The position numbers and the translations under genes were made by a program. The notes below the pieces were generated by a model. The model saw only the letters and a list, made by a program, of their open reading frames with translations, searched no databases and was not told where the DNA came from. Shown piece after piece: positions 41,185-52,396 of a stretch of 64,000 bases of DNA; within the stretch, counting starts at the first letter, position 1, and the number at the start of each line of letters is the position of its first letter. Source of the DNA: Corallochytrium limacisporum (Eukaryota > Opisthokonta); contig PDIP01000016.1 of the NCBI GenBank assembly GCA_002811645.1, positions 47,442 to 111,441 of the forward strand, written 5' to 3'.

Positions 41185-43068
41185 TCAATGACTGTCCTCA
41201 ACCTGCAGGTCCCGCGCCACCATCTTTTGGCAGATGGAATGGTAAGAATCTTTGTGTTCCTTAAAGAAATCGACAGTCTGCTGTTTTACGTTCGCATCAC
41301 CGCAGTTGAAGAGATCACGGAACAGGGGACGGGTAAACTTCATTCGCCCCTGTGTCCGAAGCATCTCAAAAGCCTGCTCGGCGAAGCCGAATTCTTTGGA
41401 TCGAATGGCAAGAGTGAGGAAGCGGAAAAGTAACTCCGCATTCTTGGTCGTGGCAAAGCCATACACATCGCCGAGCCGACTGACCCGCTGCCCGTCCAAA
41501 GGTGCGCGGTCGATCAGTTTTTCGAGGAACACGATCTTTTGTTTGGTGTTGTAGTCTGAAACATCATTGGCATTCGCACTCAGCCAGTCTGCGTCTGTCT
41601 CACTCAACCATTTGGAAACTAGACGGTCGATCTCTTGCAGCAGATCCATGCTAATGTCAGGCTGTTCCGGGGGCATCCCAACGGCAAGGATCCATTTGTC
41701 CCACGCAATGGCGTCCAGCTTCCCCTGGTCTACATTGCCTGCCTCACGGAAGAACTTGAGGAAATGTTCCTTCATGTCCGCCACGGTAATGCTTTGGTAC
41801 TCAAAGTCCGAAAAGTACTGCTTCAGCCACGGTTCAAAGTTTTCTGGTCCACCAACAACCTTCTCCAGATGGCGGAGCAAATTGTACCCCTTCTCATAGG
41901 GAATGGAGCTGAACGAATCGTCAGGATCAACGTCCTGGTATTCAATGTGTAAGGCGGTGAACCGGTGGTCCTCACCGTATCTCTTGATGTCATCGCGCAT
42001 GTCGCACCAGCCGACGTAGGCATCGAGCTCAGACAATTCAAAACCGTACAGTTTGGAGCAAATTCGGCGCTCAATGAAGACCGTAAACCCTTCGTTAAGC
42101 CAGAAGTCACTCCAAGTCGCATTGGTGACCAGATTACCAGACCAGCTGTGAGCAGCCTCGTGGGCCACGACATTGACCAGCGACCGATCCCCCGCAATCA
42201 GGGTCGGTGTCACAAAGGTCAGGCACGGATTTTCCATACCTCCGTACGGGAAGCTCGGCGGCAGCAAGAGAATATCGTAGCGTCCCCAACGGTATGGAGG
42301 AAGGAAGCTCTCAGCAGCCTGCAGAAATTTCTCCGTCTCCGCAAATTCCTTTGCACCCGCATCGACCATCGATGGCTCGCTCCACACCGCGGAACGGGGG
42401 CCTACCTCCCGGCTCTCCAAATCACCGACCACTAGTGCCAACAGGTAGCTTGAGATGGGCACCTTCTGTTCGAAACGGCAGACGTTCATTTCTGTTCCCT
42501 CGACGTCAGCTTTGTCTGATCCGGTCAACACGGCGCTCATTAGGGCTTTCAGTGGTGGATGCACTATTACCTCAGCGCTGTACGTGTGCTTGATGGCTGG
42601 TGTGTCTTGGCAAGGAACAAATGATCGAGCGTGGATTGCCTGGCACTGGGTGAACATGTAAGGATGCTGTTTACCTGCAGTCTGTGAAGGGTCGAGCCAC
42701 TGTAGAGCGCTTGCGTCAGGGCTCGTTTCGTATTCAATGCGAATCAAGAGGCGGGATCCCTTGCTTGCGCCGTTGGGCAGTGGTAGCTTGAGCGGAGTAC
42801 CGTAGGCTGCGTGCTTTGGGCCTTCCTCCCACTCCAGCTGCGTGGTGCTGCCAGATTCGACTAGTTCTGCGGCACAGACAGTAATGTCCCGTGTGTCAAG
42901 TACAATCTCTTTGATCTCTGTTTTGGGTTCAATGTGCAGGTGCACGAGGCTGTGCACGGACTTGGTCTCGAAGTCTGGTAGGAGCCTGAGCTTCATGTGC
43001 GTAATGGGAGCGTCATAATAGTTGCTCTGCGTGCAAGTATCACGCTCTTTCGGAATCGAGATGCTCAT
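41185..43068 (-). CDS. LTA4-hydrolase-type M1 aminopeptidase
   Basis: 627 residues from ATG 43068. M1 layout: N-terminal beta domain; GGMEN exopeptidase motif at 276-280; zinc site H303-E-A-A-H307-S-W with third ligand E326 in LNEGFT; and a C-terminal HEAT-like helical domain (about 460-627) typical of LTA4H and yeast Lap2/YNL045w. LTA4H itself reads HEISHSW. It trims N-terminal residues of peptides; epoxide-hydrolase activity toward LTA4 depends on a Tyr I cannot verify. Location is cytosolic/nuclear, with no targeting signal. A ten-C tract lies 393 bp upstream of the ATG. Confidence 0.94.
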   Translation of the reverse strand: MSISIPKERDTCTQSNYYDAPITHMKLRLLPDFETKSVHSLVHLHIEPKTEIKEIVLDTRDITVCAAELVESGSTTQLEWEEGPKHAAYGTPLKLPLPNGASKGSRLLIRIEYETSPDASALQWLDPSQTAGKQHPYMFTQCQAIHARSFVPCQDTPAIKHTYSAEVIVHPPLKALMSAVLTGSDKADVEGTEMNVCRFEQKVPISSYLLALVVGDLESREVGPRSAVWSEPSMVDAGAKEFAETEKFLQAAESFLPPYRWGRYDILLLPPSFPYGGMENPCLTFVTPTLIAGDRSLVNVVAHEAAHSWSGNLVTNATWSDFWLNEGFTVFIERRICSKLYGFELSELDAYVGWCDMRDDIKRYGEDHRFTALHIEYQDVDPDDSFSSIPYEKGYNLLRHLEKVVGGPENFEPWLKQYFSDFEYQSITVADMKEHFLKFFREAGNVDQGKLDAIAWDKWILAVGMPPEQPDISMDLLQEIDRLVSKWLSETDADWLSANANDVSDYNTKQKIVFLEKLIDRAPLDGQRVSRLGDVYGFATTKNAELLFRFLTLAIRSKEFGFAEQAFEMLRTQGRMKFTRPLFRDLFNCGDANVKQQTVDFFKEHKDSYHSICQKMVARDLQVEDSH

Positions 43069-45200
43069 GATTGGTGCAATAATGTTTTGCTTAGTGCTTG
43101 TGCTTCTCTATGGTACAAGTGATCAGTAGATAGTGTACAAAGAATGCACTCTATCACAAAAACATATCCCGTCAGGATCACAGACGAGATCAACACCAAG
43201 CCGGTTGTGCTTTGCTACACGTCGGCACAATCACTGCACAATGTTTCCCAAAGTCCGAGAGTGCCCTTAATTACCACACAGCTGCATAATCAAATAGGTC
43301 AAACTCTAGCTGTTCAAAATGCTACCCACTGTGACCATCAATCCTGTCTTCAGTTCACACCCACCGACTCCGGAGTATTGAGCACCGTGAGCGACTTCCC
43401 CTGCCCCCTCCCCCTAAAGGGGAGGGGAGGGCACAACATTGTCACCCGTCTTTTTCCTGGCCCCCCCCCCATCTGGTAGTGCGCAATACGGCATGAGATC
43501 GGGACATATGCTGCCTGCTGGCCACCACCGGCTTGGTAGCGGACCTCGGACATATTACCTGCTCCCTATGGGAGTCTCGTCCGTTTTGCTCCGGTCACTC
43601 GCTTTGTTGTTATCGTCCGTTTCGTTTCCAATCCAGGACCCCACCGTGGCCCGGTAATATATCTTGGGCAGGTGGCCCTCGCTAGTGTGTTTACAAATGC
43701 TTAGTTTTGCGGTCAGGAAAGCCAGACGTCCGTGGTCCGCTGCGAAGTCAGGGAGGTTTTTCGGTAGTCCACATAGGGACTCCGAAAGTGACACCCCGAC
43801 ACCCCGTTTAGAAGACCGGGAGGCTCAGCACCGCAAAGCACAACATAGAAGCAGTCAGCGCACAGGAAACAAAAAATCAAACTTGATTGTAATTGATTAT
43901 ATACTTGATTGAATCAACAAAGAGATGCACCGCAGTGGACATCAAGAGTGGATCTGGTTCGTTGCACTATGCCCTGCTGCCTGAGCGGAAGCCAACAAAG
44001 GGCTACACATACCATTAGTGTGCACTTACCGCCATGCTCGAACGCTATGCATCAACATTGCACCCTCCCTGTAAGCGTACCCTGCAGAGTTCGCGGGCAT
44101 TTGGGTGGCCATGAGGTTCGCTGGACCGATTAAGATACAGGTGCGCTCAATGAACTTGACACGGTATATCACCATCAATTGAAATTCCCCTCGCGGACCC
44201 TCGCGGGTTTATCATGTTGTGCGCAAAGGCTCCTCACAGAGACTTTAACTGCATTTCATTCCGACCTCAGTATGGGTGACAGTGAGACTCATCATGTATG
44301 CATGGAGACAAGACATAACCATGTTTGCAACGAGTCAGAGATCCACTTCCACTAGACGATGTAACACCGTGTGGCTTTTGTTTGGAATCTGTGTATCGGA
44401 TCCTGTCATTGTAGAAGGATGCGTCCATAGGTGTAACAGAATGAGTGTCCGGAGGATCGCCTCTGATCTTAGTTCCATGAACCTCTGATCCGTATTCCAT
44501 TTCACGTTGTCTCTTGGCCTTCAATCCCAAGCAAAGATTCCGTACAGGCACTTGCAAACCAGCTAGTTAGATTTCACCTGGATCACGGCGGATAATACGG
44601 CTTGTTTCACAGGACAAGAGCAGGGCAGGGATCTGTCCATTATCGAAGACAATTATCAGGCTGCGAGTTCGAATGGCGCCAGTGCAAGCCGGAAGGTACG
44701 TTGCAGTATGGCAGAGCCTGGTGGACCGGTTACTCGGAAAGCAGTTTGCTAATGGTGTTTGGATGGCGACGGATGATGTGGAATGTACCCACGATCACCT
44801 CTTGCGTGGGTGCAGCTCGGTGTTGATGTGATTACCCTTCAGCGGACAGTGCTCGGCGGCGAGGTAAAGATCGGTGCGCCCTCTTGCGCACAATAGGTGC
44901 CCCGTGAAGTTGCCCGACACCACCACTCTGACGCGGCGGCCGGCGGACAGGGGCGGACGAGGAGGGACCGACTGGGCGTGTTGTCCCCGCCCCGGGGGGG
45001 GGGGGGGCCGGTGAGTGGGATCGTTGAATTCATAACTTTCCCAGTGCGTCTTTGCTCATATTCTTCGAGACTGTGCAAGACTATCCAAATTTTCCATGTA
45101 TTGCATATGAATACAGGGGCTCCTAAGACCTGCTATGTTTGGGTGATAAGGGCAAGCTACGGGTGGATGGCATATTGATTACGAGGTGTAAACGTTAGAT
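43069..45200. other. Gene-poor region, part 1: promoter of aminopeptidase, G/C hairpins
   Basis: It contains a 9-bp CCCCTCCCC/GGGGAGGGG hairpin at 43405-43427, C10 at 43461-43470 and G14 at 44994-45007. A minus-strand frame at 43794-43555 (79 codons, no ATG; ends at a potential GTAATATG donor) and another at 44557-44267 (96 codons, no ATG; preceded by an AG acceptor-like site) have balanced coding-like composition. I cannot attach them to a gene or family. They could be exons of unrecognised spliced genes. Confidence 0.35.
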
Positions 45201-47500
45201 TATGACACACCGAAACATGTTGTTGAAGAAAATATATATATACATTTGATGTACTTAAGCCGTCCATCAGCCTATCAACACTGAGTAGCGAAGAAATTTA
45301 TCTTCAACTTTGCTGTAGTAGACCACATCTACAGGACGCCTGCACACAAAAACGTGGTGATAAGGGTTCTAAATTTCCCATACAATCCCATAGTAAATGG
45401 GGCTGCAATAGGCGCCAAGTCATATTGCGCAGATACGGATTATCGGATGGGCCCGAGCTTTGTTTATTGCGGTGAAAGGAAACACAGCCAAGGCGTGCGC
45501 TGTTCCCTCAGCACCTGTTGCACAGATTGTGAAGTGGGACCATAGAAGGAAAACGGATGCGGAGGTTTCATGGAAAGTCTTTGATGCCGACTTGAAAGCG
45601 CAGTCACAGAAGGCACAAAGATGAAATTGGGAAGAGATATGAATTTGAACGAAGATACGGATGGATGGATCATCGGCTGGTTGGAACTGACGTTGGTTTT
45701 ACACATGTTCTAGCGCGCACACACACTCCAGTCGCTGCCCAATATTGGCAGCAGTGAAGGACGACTACGATGCCCGGTTTTAGACTTGTGTGTGGCAGAT
45801 ACCGTTGAGTGTTCGGCAAGGCGGTTACAAAACCGGAGGAGGTGGTGAAGGTGGTGGTGGTGGTGGTAGGCGGGTGTCGTCATATCTGAGGGATTTCACG
45901 TTCTCGTATTTACACCGGCCCGACAACACAGGCCAACTTCCGAAACAGTCAAACAGGGCGTTGAAGGCTCCGCCCCTTCCCCACTTCCCCACACTTGCCC
46001 AACCGTGAATCACACAATTCTCCGGAAAAAATGACATTTGCCTTTTACTACATTCAGAAAAGTTTGGGCTTCGCCATTGTATGTGAGGGTCACCGTGTTG
46101 TCTCGTCGATATTCAATTGTCACCGCTTGGACAATCGATGTGTATACTATATCGCTGTCCGCGCCCTCGAACATGGGAAGCTTGTCCATCACGATGGCAA
46201 GTCTGTGTTTCACGAGTCATGAGATGGTCAGACACAGGTTGCGAGTATTATGTAGGATTCCAAAATTGAGTGGGCAATTGGACTTGAGCTGTGCCGACCG
46301 CCAATTGTGTTTCACAAATCATACTGCATGTCAGAAAACCAAACCCAACGAAGCCTTTTCCATTACATATTTCAGTGCTTAGCTCAGAGAAATGGAATAG
46401 AGAGATGTCAACACGGCGGTTTCGTCTGACCATCCCATAGAATTTCCTGCTACTGCAGGCGCCGGGTGCTGATAGATGGAACCATCCTCTGTGGTGAACC
46501 CCTCTCAGCTCGATAGCTGGGGGGTAGAATATTATGTGGTTTTCCAGGGCGAAGGTATCGTATGGCTCAACCTAGGGATGACTTTGTGCCGACGACAGAA
46601 ACTCTGAGAGAAGTCGGACGTTCAAGACACTTGGGCGGAATCCATGCGCGATGAGTCCCTGTACACAACAACTCTTCACTTCCTCGCGAACAAAACCAAA
46701 AGAGGGTTACATAGAGAATGTGAGCCAGAATAGAGAATACTGAGATCTCGCAACATCCCTTCCTGACACCGAGGAGGAGATCTACTTGCGGAATGCTTAG
46801 GTCAAGCTGAAGCACACGAGGACAAACCGCCGAAATTTGTACGTACCTTGTGAATACTTCTCCCTCGCAAGCGTCCATAGACAAGCCTCTTTCCACATCG
46901 TCAAACATCGCTGTGCGACAGGGACATGCATCAAAACCGGAAAGCACAATCCGCAGATCTCCATGGCAGTGCAGTAAAATTCTGGGGCGCAAGACTGATG
47001 CAGGGTAGGGATATTTGTCCCTGTTGATTTCTTGTTTTCCTTCTATGTGCAAGGAAATAGTCGAGCTCCCTTTCAGCCTCCTCGCGGAGATTGGCGTTTC
47101 CTCGGCCGGCAAGAGGCATATTAAATACAACAAGAACATTCGGACGGGTCCAGGCCTGTCGTTGACCCTGAATCTTGACTACCGAGAACTTATTCGTGTT
47201 ATTGCCCTCGTGTGTTTCCTCACGTTCGTCTGTCGTAGATGTTTCTCCGCATGTGCTTCTTCGTCTTCCTCATCAGTTCATCATAGACGAGTATGGTGAT
47301 GATGCCCGAGGGCGTACCTACCTGCTTGTAAGTAGTTAAATATTGTATGGTTTCCCCAGCAAGGGAGCAAAGGGTTGGGACGGACGAGAGTCACTAGTGT
47401 CTGAAATACTTTGCTTTCGTAAGATGATTCCCGTGTTGTTGCCTCCTCCCGCCCGGCACTCCTTTCAGCATATGACGGATGTTTGCCTTCGTTTGGAGGT
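45201..47500. other. Gene-poor region, part 2: unexplained minus-strand frames
   Basis: A GGT/ACC trinucleotide stretch lies at 45838-45869. On the minus strand, a frame from ATG 46189 (59 codons; includes TSIVQAVTIEYRRDNTVTL) runs into a T6 run and is overlapped by a second frame, 46037-45825 (70 codons, ATG, ends in a Pro run). One indel in T6 would join them. A 190-codon minus frame (47139-46567) has no recognisable domain. None is supported enough to call a gene. Confidence 0.3.
45838..45869. repeat. GGT trinucleotide repeat
   Basis: An imperfect GGT/GGA run (GGTGGTGGTGGTGGT core), which appears as a Pro-rich run in the minus-strand open frame there. Confidence 0.7.
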
Positions 47501-50500
47501 GTGCTTGGATGAAAGCAAAAAATAGTGAGACGTGAGTCTTGTTGCCATTATACCCACTGTATTGCCTTGGATGCCGTAGGGGAGTTCATGTGCGCATTGG
47601 CAGGCTATGGTATGTACATTAATTCTAGTTGTTTTGGGCAAGCTCAGCATCAACATGATCAAGAATGTTCGGGAGTTGCGAAGGAGATCTGCAAAGGGGT
47701 AGCAAGGCCAGACTCGAAACGCGAGAGAACGTTTTGGGACTGTTGCCGCGATAGTCTACGAAAGGAAGAAGGGAGCGACATGCTCAGCACCTATTCAGCA
47801 ACTCTATGTGTTCTAAAATTTCCGAGACGAATATGTACCCCAGTGGTGATATGTTTACGATGGTTCGGAGTTCTTAACTCACAGTCGAAAGTTCTACCTT
47901 CAACCTCCACGAATTTCCTATTCGAAGGGTTTGTATTCCCCCATTTGGCATGGAAGAAAAGTATTCCCAGTTTCAGCCTGTGGTATGCGCCTTTCTGACT
48001 CCATCAGATTCATTCTCCGCTTTGGAAAATTCTCATTGTAGAGTTCATAGACAATGCCTTCTGCAGCGAAACTGAACGGGAATCTCTCGTGCATGACACA
48101 AATTCCTGTCTGACACATTGAATGAAGTTCTGTACCGTTGGAGATGGATAAAAAGAGCCGGAAACTTGGACACTTGGCTTGTTTTGCTTCACTGAATCTC
48201 TTTCGGTTCTTTCGCATGCAACGGAATTGTTCGATTCAAAACCAGCGGGCAGGGGAATGCCTCATGTACTTTCTGTCGTTCTTCTCTGACTCTGATCAAT
48301 CACTCGCAGCAATGCTCTACAAGGATGGCCTGATCGATGACTTTTGCAGTGCCACAAGGGACATGCAAAGGGCGCCAAACAGATGAACGAGCTACGCCTG
48401 GTTATCCTGTGTCCAATCTTCATTCCTTTTCGTCGTCTCGGAGAAACCGCACGGCGTAGACACTGCTAGGGAGATTCGCTTGGGCTGTCCTAGGTATCTT
48501 CCAGTTAAATGATCGGCATACAATGGTAAACATCTGTTCTGATATTCGATGTCTGGGGAGCAGAGGGAACCAACAGGCCACCATGCTTCAGCATGACCAT
48601 GAGAGGCAATCGGTACACGGTGTAGTCGGATGACTATCTAGCAGAATGGGACCATCGTCCACGGGTTATTTGTGTTTCTGTTTTTCTCAATACAGGGTTT
48701 TCCTCACTGCCAAAGCGAAAGATTTGAAGACACTTTGTACGGAAATGTCACCTCGAAATATATAGTATCTATAATAGATTATGTGTGGTGTGTTGACATT
48801 GGCAGGCGTGAATGAATTGTATGTTCCTAACCGTCTTTGCAGAGTTTTGAAGTTAACTGAGAAGTCACTCATCTGTTTAATACTGAAGACTAGTCCCTGG
48901 ACTGGAATTGTCTAGGATACGTTACACGATACATTTCAGGACCGTCTATGGCCCCAGTGGAGAGCTCAGCAATCCGGACAGACTCCTATAGTTTTGTATA
49001 GTAATTCTCGAAATCCTCATCGACACGGAAATGTGTTTGCAGAACCTGAGCTATACCAATCCCCTTCACTAAGCACGGGTTCGCTCATCTCTACCGGCAC
49101 TGTTTCGTCAACAGCGCTAATTCTTGCGTCAATCAGAAGAAGGCACAAGAAAACGTCAGAGTTCTAGGTGTTCTGGTGACTTCGTACGTTGCAGTGAATC
49201 CATATGTCGGCACCTCGTAGTTACGGGTGCGGCGGGTATGTCGGGTGCAAAGCAGGTCTAAAAACATTCTCACTATATTTCCCGAAGTAGCCAGCCATTG
49301 ATTAATTTCATTTTGGTTTCCCTGTGTGAGACGTTCTCTTTCGAATTTTTTGCCCGCTGCGTTGTCCACAGTTCTTATCAATTGTCTCAAGAAGAACAGT
49401 TGACAATACATTATCAGGTGATTGAATGCGACCTCTTTGGGTTTCCCTCACTTGAGCGTTATTGTTGGGCCAGAAAGAACCGGAAAATTGCATAGTGACA
49501 TGAGATGGGCCGGTGATCGTGCTTATGTTCCCTGTGCTAAGTCCCATTGAGTGCCAAGGACAAGTAGCCCGATCCAGGAGGAAGCGTGAACATGGTCCCA
49601 TTCACGCCATCGCGCGGTCCCTTCTGCACAGTTCCAAAATACTAGGTCTAAACTCAGTGTGTCAAAGAAGAAATAGAGGTCTTGGTCTTCACAATCACAT
49701 GGGGGAATCGGGGTCTGTTACGTGGACTATTTGCGAGATGCGGTGGCACGCTGTGGATGTTTTTATGTTTATACACAATGTATACGAGTAACTTACTTTC
49801 CTAGTTGGAAGTCGGAAGAAGAATGGTCGTCAGGCACACCAGCAGTACCGTAGGGAGTGATCATGTGAGAACAAATTTCCCAAACGGTAGTAACAACTGA
49901 CTTTCTCATCTAACAACGATGGTTCCTGTCACTACCAATAGCACTCCGACTCGCAAGTATTTCTAGATCTTGTCGCAAACTACCCCTTATTTGTAAATGA
50001 AGAGCTACACACCTTCTCCGAAGTGTCTGGGAATTAATGCTTTGGGAAGTACCTAGCCTCATTTCCCCGATTGCTTTCTTGATGCTTTGGTTGTGGTGGA
50101 AGGCTGCACATGTGCCTGGATCATATGAGGAAACAGGCTGCGTACTAGAGCTACCCCCTTGATGTTCTTTCCAGGCAAAAGTCAGAGCAGATTCACAGGT
50201 TTGTATGTCTTGGACCACCTGTCAGCAATCGGCGGGTCATTCAGCGATGCCACAGCTGAACCTGAACGTAGCACCCGACCTGTCACACTAGATTCACCTT
50301 TTTCCCAGACACACCCGACGCCCAGACCAACCATACAAAATCAAGCTGTGCTAATTCATGTAGAATACGAAATGTGTTCCTTAGGATGAAGAAAATATTT
50401 GACGCCGCCGCAGCACCCGGACATGCATCTCCCTGTAGGCCGACAGGTGCCTTTGCGGAACTCATTGCATAGTCAAAGAATGGGTATCTAACTTTTGGAA

Positions 50501-51060
50501 CTGTGGAGACATCCACGGTCACACTTACACTGTCGATGCACTGTACCAAACACCGGCTCTTCCAAACGTCTGGGTTTCAATTCCGTCAATCGCTTACGGA
50601 GAACCTCGTATTCCCTTCACATGGGGGTCGGTCCATGAGAAGTAGAAAAGTCGGCGAATTGACTGTTAAACAAGTGCAGATGAGTACCTGTGCGCAAACA
50701 CCCCGATCCTCGACAACGATGAGTCTGACAGGCAAAACTAGAGCAAGATAATTTATCATATGCATGTGCGACCTCTCACAAAATAGACACCTTTGTAGAG
50801 TACATACATAGACACTGAATAGACTGACTATAGACCCCACTGGCCGTTGGCTGGCGTGACGCGTGGGCTCGTGGGCTCCGGATCGGTCGCTGCGGTCAAA
50901 TTCAAAAGAGGAAAAGAAATTGAAGACCCGGCGGCCGTACTGACACAAGCGGTTGCCACATTCACGGGCCCGGCCAGCCCCCAATCTGCTCTCAAAAAAA
51001 TTCTTATTCAGGGATCGACAAAAATGGAAATCAATAGTCAATGAATTTGCGAAAGAGACA
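47501..51060. other. Gene-poor region, part 3: nothing recognised
   Basis: Open frames up to about 160 codons occur on both strands (for example plus 47525-47998; minus 51071-50586), without domains, signal peptides or repeats that I can recognise. Several short consecutive plus-strand frames between 50160 and 51120 have protein-like composition but change frame every 30-60 codons. This fits chance or decayed coding sequence. No tRNA or rRNA signature is seen. Confidence 0.3.
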
Positions 51061-51676
51061 CTAGGATCCATGAAAGCTTACTATCCCAACCACTCCTATC
51101 TGCAGCTACAGAATGATTTCTTCACCTGAGTCGTGCAGAAGTGGACAACAAATATCAGCAGCCGCGGCTGTTGAATGCGTCAGTCGCTCGCTTTCAGTCT
51201 TAGTTCTTCCGATACCCACACCTCCGGAAGCAACCGATTCTTTCATACTGAAATAGCGGCATCCTAACCGCTGATGTTTTCAATTCCGTGCCCTACGAGA
51301 ATAATCTGCAACAAGTCACCCCGATATTTCCTCCTATTTCTAGATGTTCAAACATCTGTCCTGGCATGCATTCGATGCTTCGTAGCTTCATAAAAAATTT
51401 ATTACGGCCACAAACGGAGAATTGAATGAATGCCGAAGGGAGAAGGGGGAGTGGGGGCAGTGAGGATCAGAGGGTGCAGCCGCAAGGATCACTATCCTAT
51501 CCGCACACCAGTTGTTTTTCGGTCGCGAGGAGTGGTACTCGGTGGTTAATTCCTTTGCAGCGAAAGTATTCACTAAGAAAAATTTACGGAGGACCTGAAA
51601 CTCACAAAGCAGACAAAAGCATGCACCAGTAGTAGATTTCGGTGAGTGACAATATTCATAGGGCTAAGTGAAAGCG

Positions 51677-52396
51677 ATGACTTTATGCTCCTCTGTCTTC
51701 GATCTGATCATGCGGTATTCATATAGTGAGATTGCTTTACAGAAACCAAGACCACGGAGTGCCACGCGCAAACCGCACAAGCAAATAAAAAAGCCAACCA
51801 TCAAATTTCACATGTTTGTTACAATGGGGAGCGGGAAGCGGCCGACAATGGCGATGACGCACCACAGAAAAAAAGAGCCGGAACTGAGGTTACATTGCAC
51901 AGCAACGAATATCTTACTACTACACTATGGAATATTCTCCAGCCCTCACTGCCTCTATCCAAGCTACAACATTTCCCGTGCTCAGCTTTTGCGCGTATAC
52001 TTATGGATTTCGACCGCCACAACAGTGTGGCAGCGAGCAAGAAATTCAGAAGAGCGAGGCCACACCACCAGCCACGCCCTTCTTGAAAAAGGCTTGAGCA
52101 GTCTCCAGATTAGGAATATGCCTAACCGAACTCCAGTACGTTTAATATTACCACGGAGATTTCCCCAAGAGCATAGCCATACCACCAATCACTCTTTGAA
52201 TGGGTCCCTTGCTGGCAACAGACACAGCGTCTGTTACCAAATCCTTCACATGTGTAAGCCCCATACCAAAGAAGTGCGGAATTTTTTTACAGCTGTGATT
52301 TGCCTTCTTTCTCGGTGGTCCAAACCAATCACATTTTTCTTTCCTCGCCCCTTCTTCGGTGTTGCCTCAGTACTTCCTCCTTGTTGTATTCTCTGA
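51677..52396 (+). CDS. Unrecognised 239-codon open frame (weak)
   Basis: It runs 239 codons from ATG 51677 to the stop at 52394. By a rough stop-frequency estimate this is too long to expect by chance in this stretch, but the product lacks any domain I know. It is basic and His/Ser/Thr-rich, with short hydrophobic patches near the C-terminus (WSKPITFFFPRPFFGVASVL). The opposite strand is also partly open (52264-52148, with a plausible start and coding-like composition), so the signal might come from antisense coding. It has no neighbour within 2 kb. Confidence 0.2.
   Translation: MTLCSSVFDLIMRYSYSEIALQKPRPRSATRKPHKQIKKPTIKFHMFVTMGSGKRPTMAMTHHRKKEPELRLHCTATNILLLHYGIFSSPHCLYPSYNISRAQLLRVYLWISTATTVWQRARNSEERGHTTSHALLEKGLSSLQIRNMPNRTPVRLILPRRFPQEHSHTTNHSLNGSLAGNRHSVCYQILHMCKPHTKEVRNFFTAVICLLSRWSKPITFFFPRPFFGVASVLPPCCIL

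Noticed and set aside
44640-44690. tRNA-like GAGTTCGAATGG
   Set aside because: The flanks do not fold into a cloverleaf, and the A-box is absent.
50161-51120. String of short plus-strand protein-like frames as a broken gene
   Set aside because: Frames of 30-60 codons are expected by chance. No segment matches a family, so I did not call it a pseudogene.
52046-52264. Possible minus-strand two-exon gene with a 30-nt intron
   Set aside because: The first part (38 codons from ATG 52264) and a second part ending at about 52046 join in frame only through a 30-nt gap. That is far shorter than the 91-660 nt introns placed elsewhere in this window, and no family matches.
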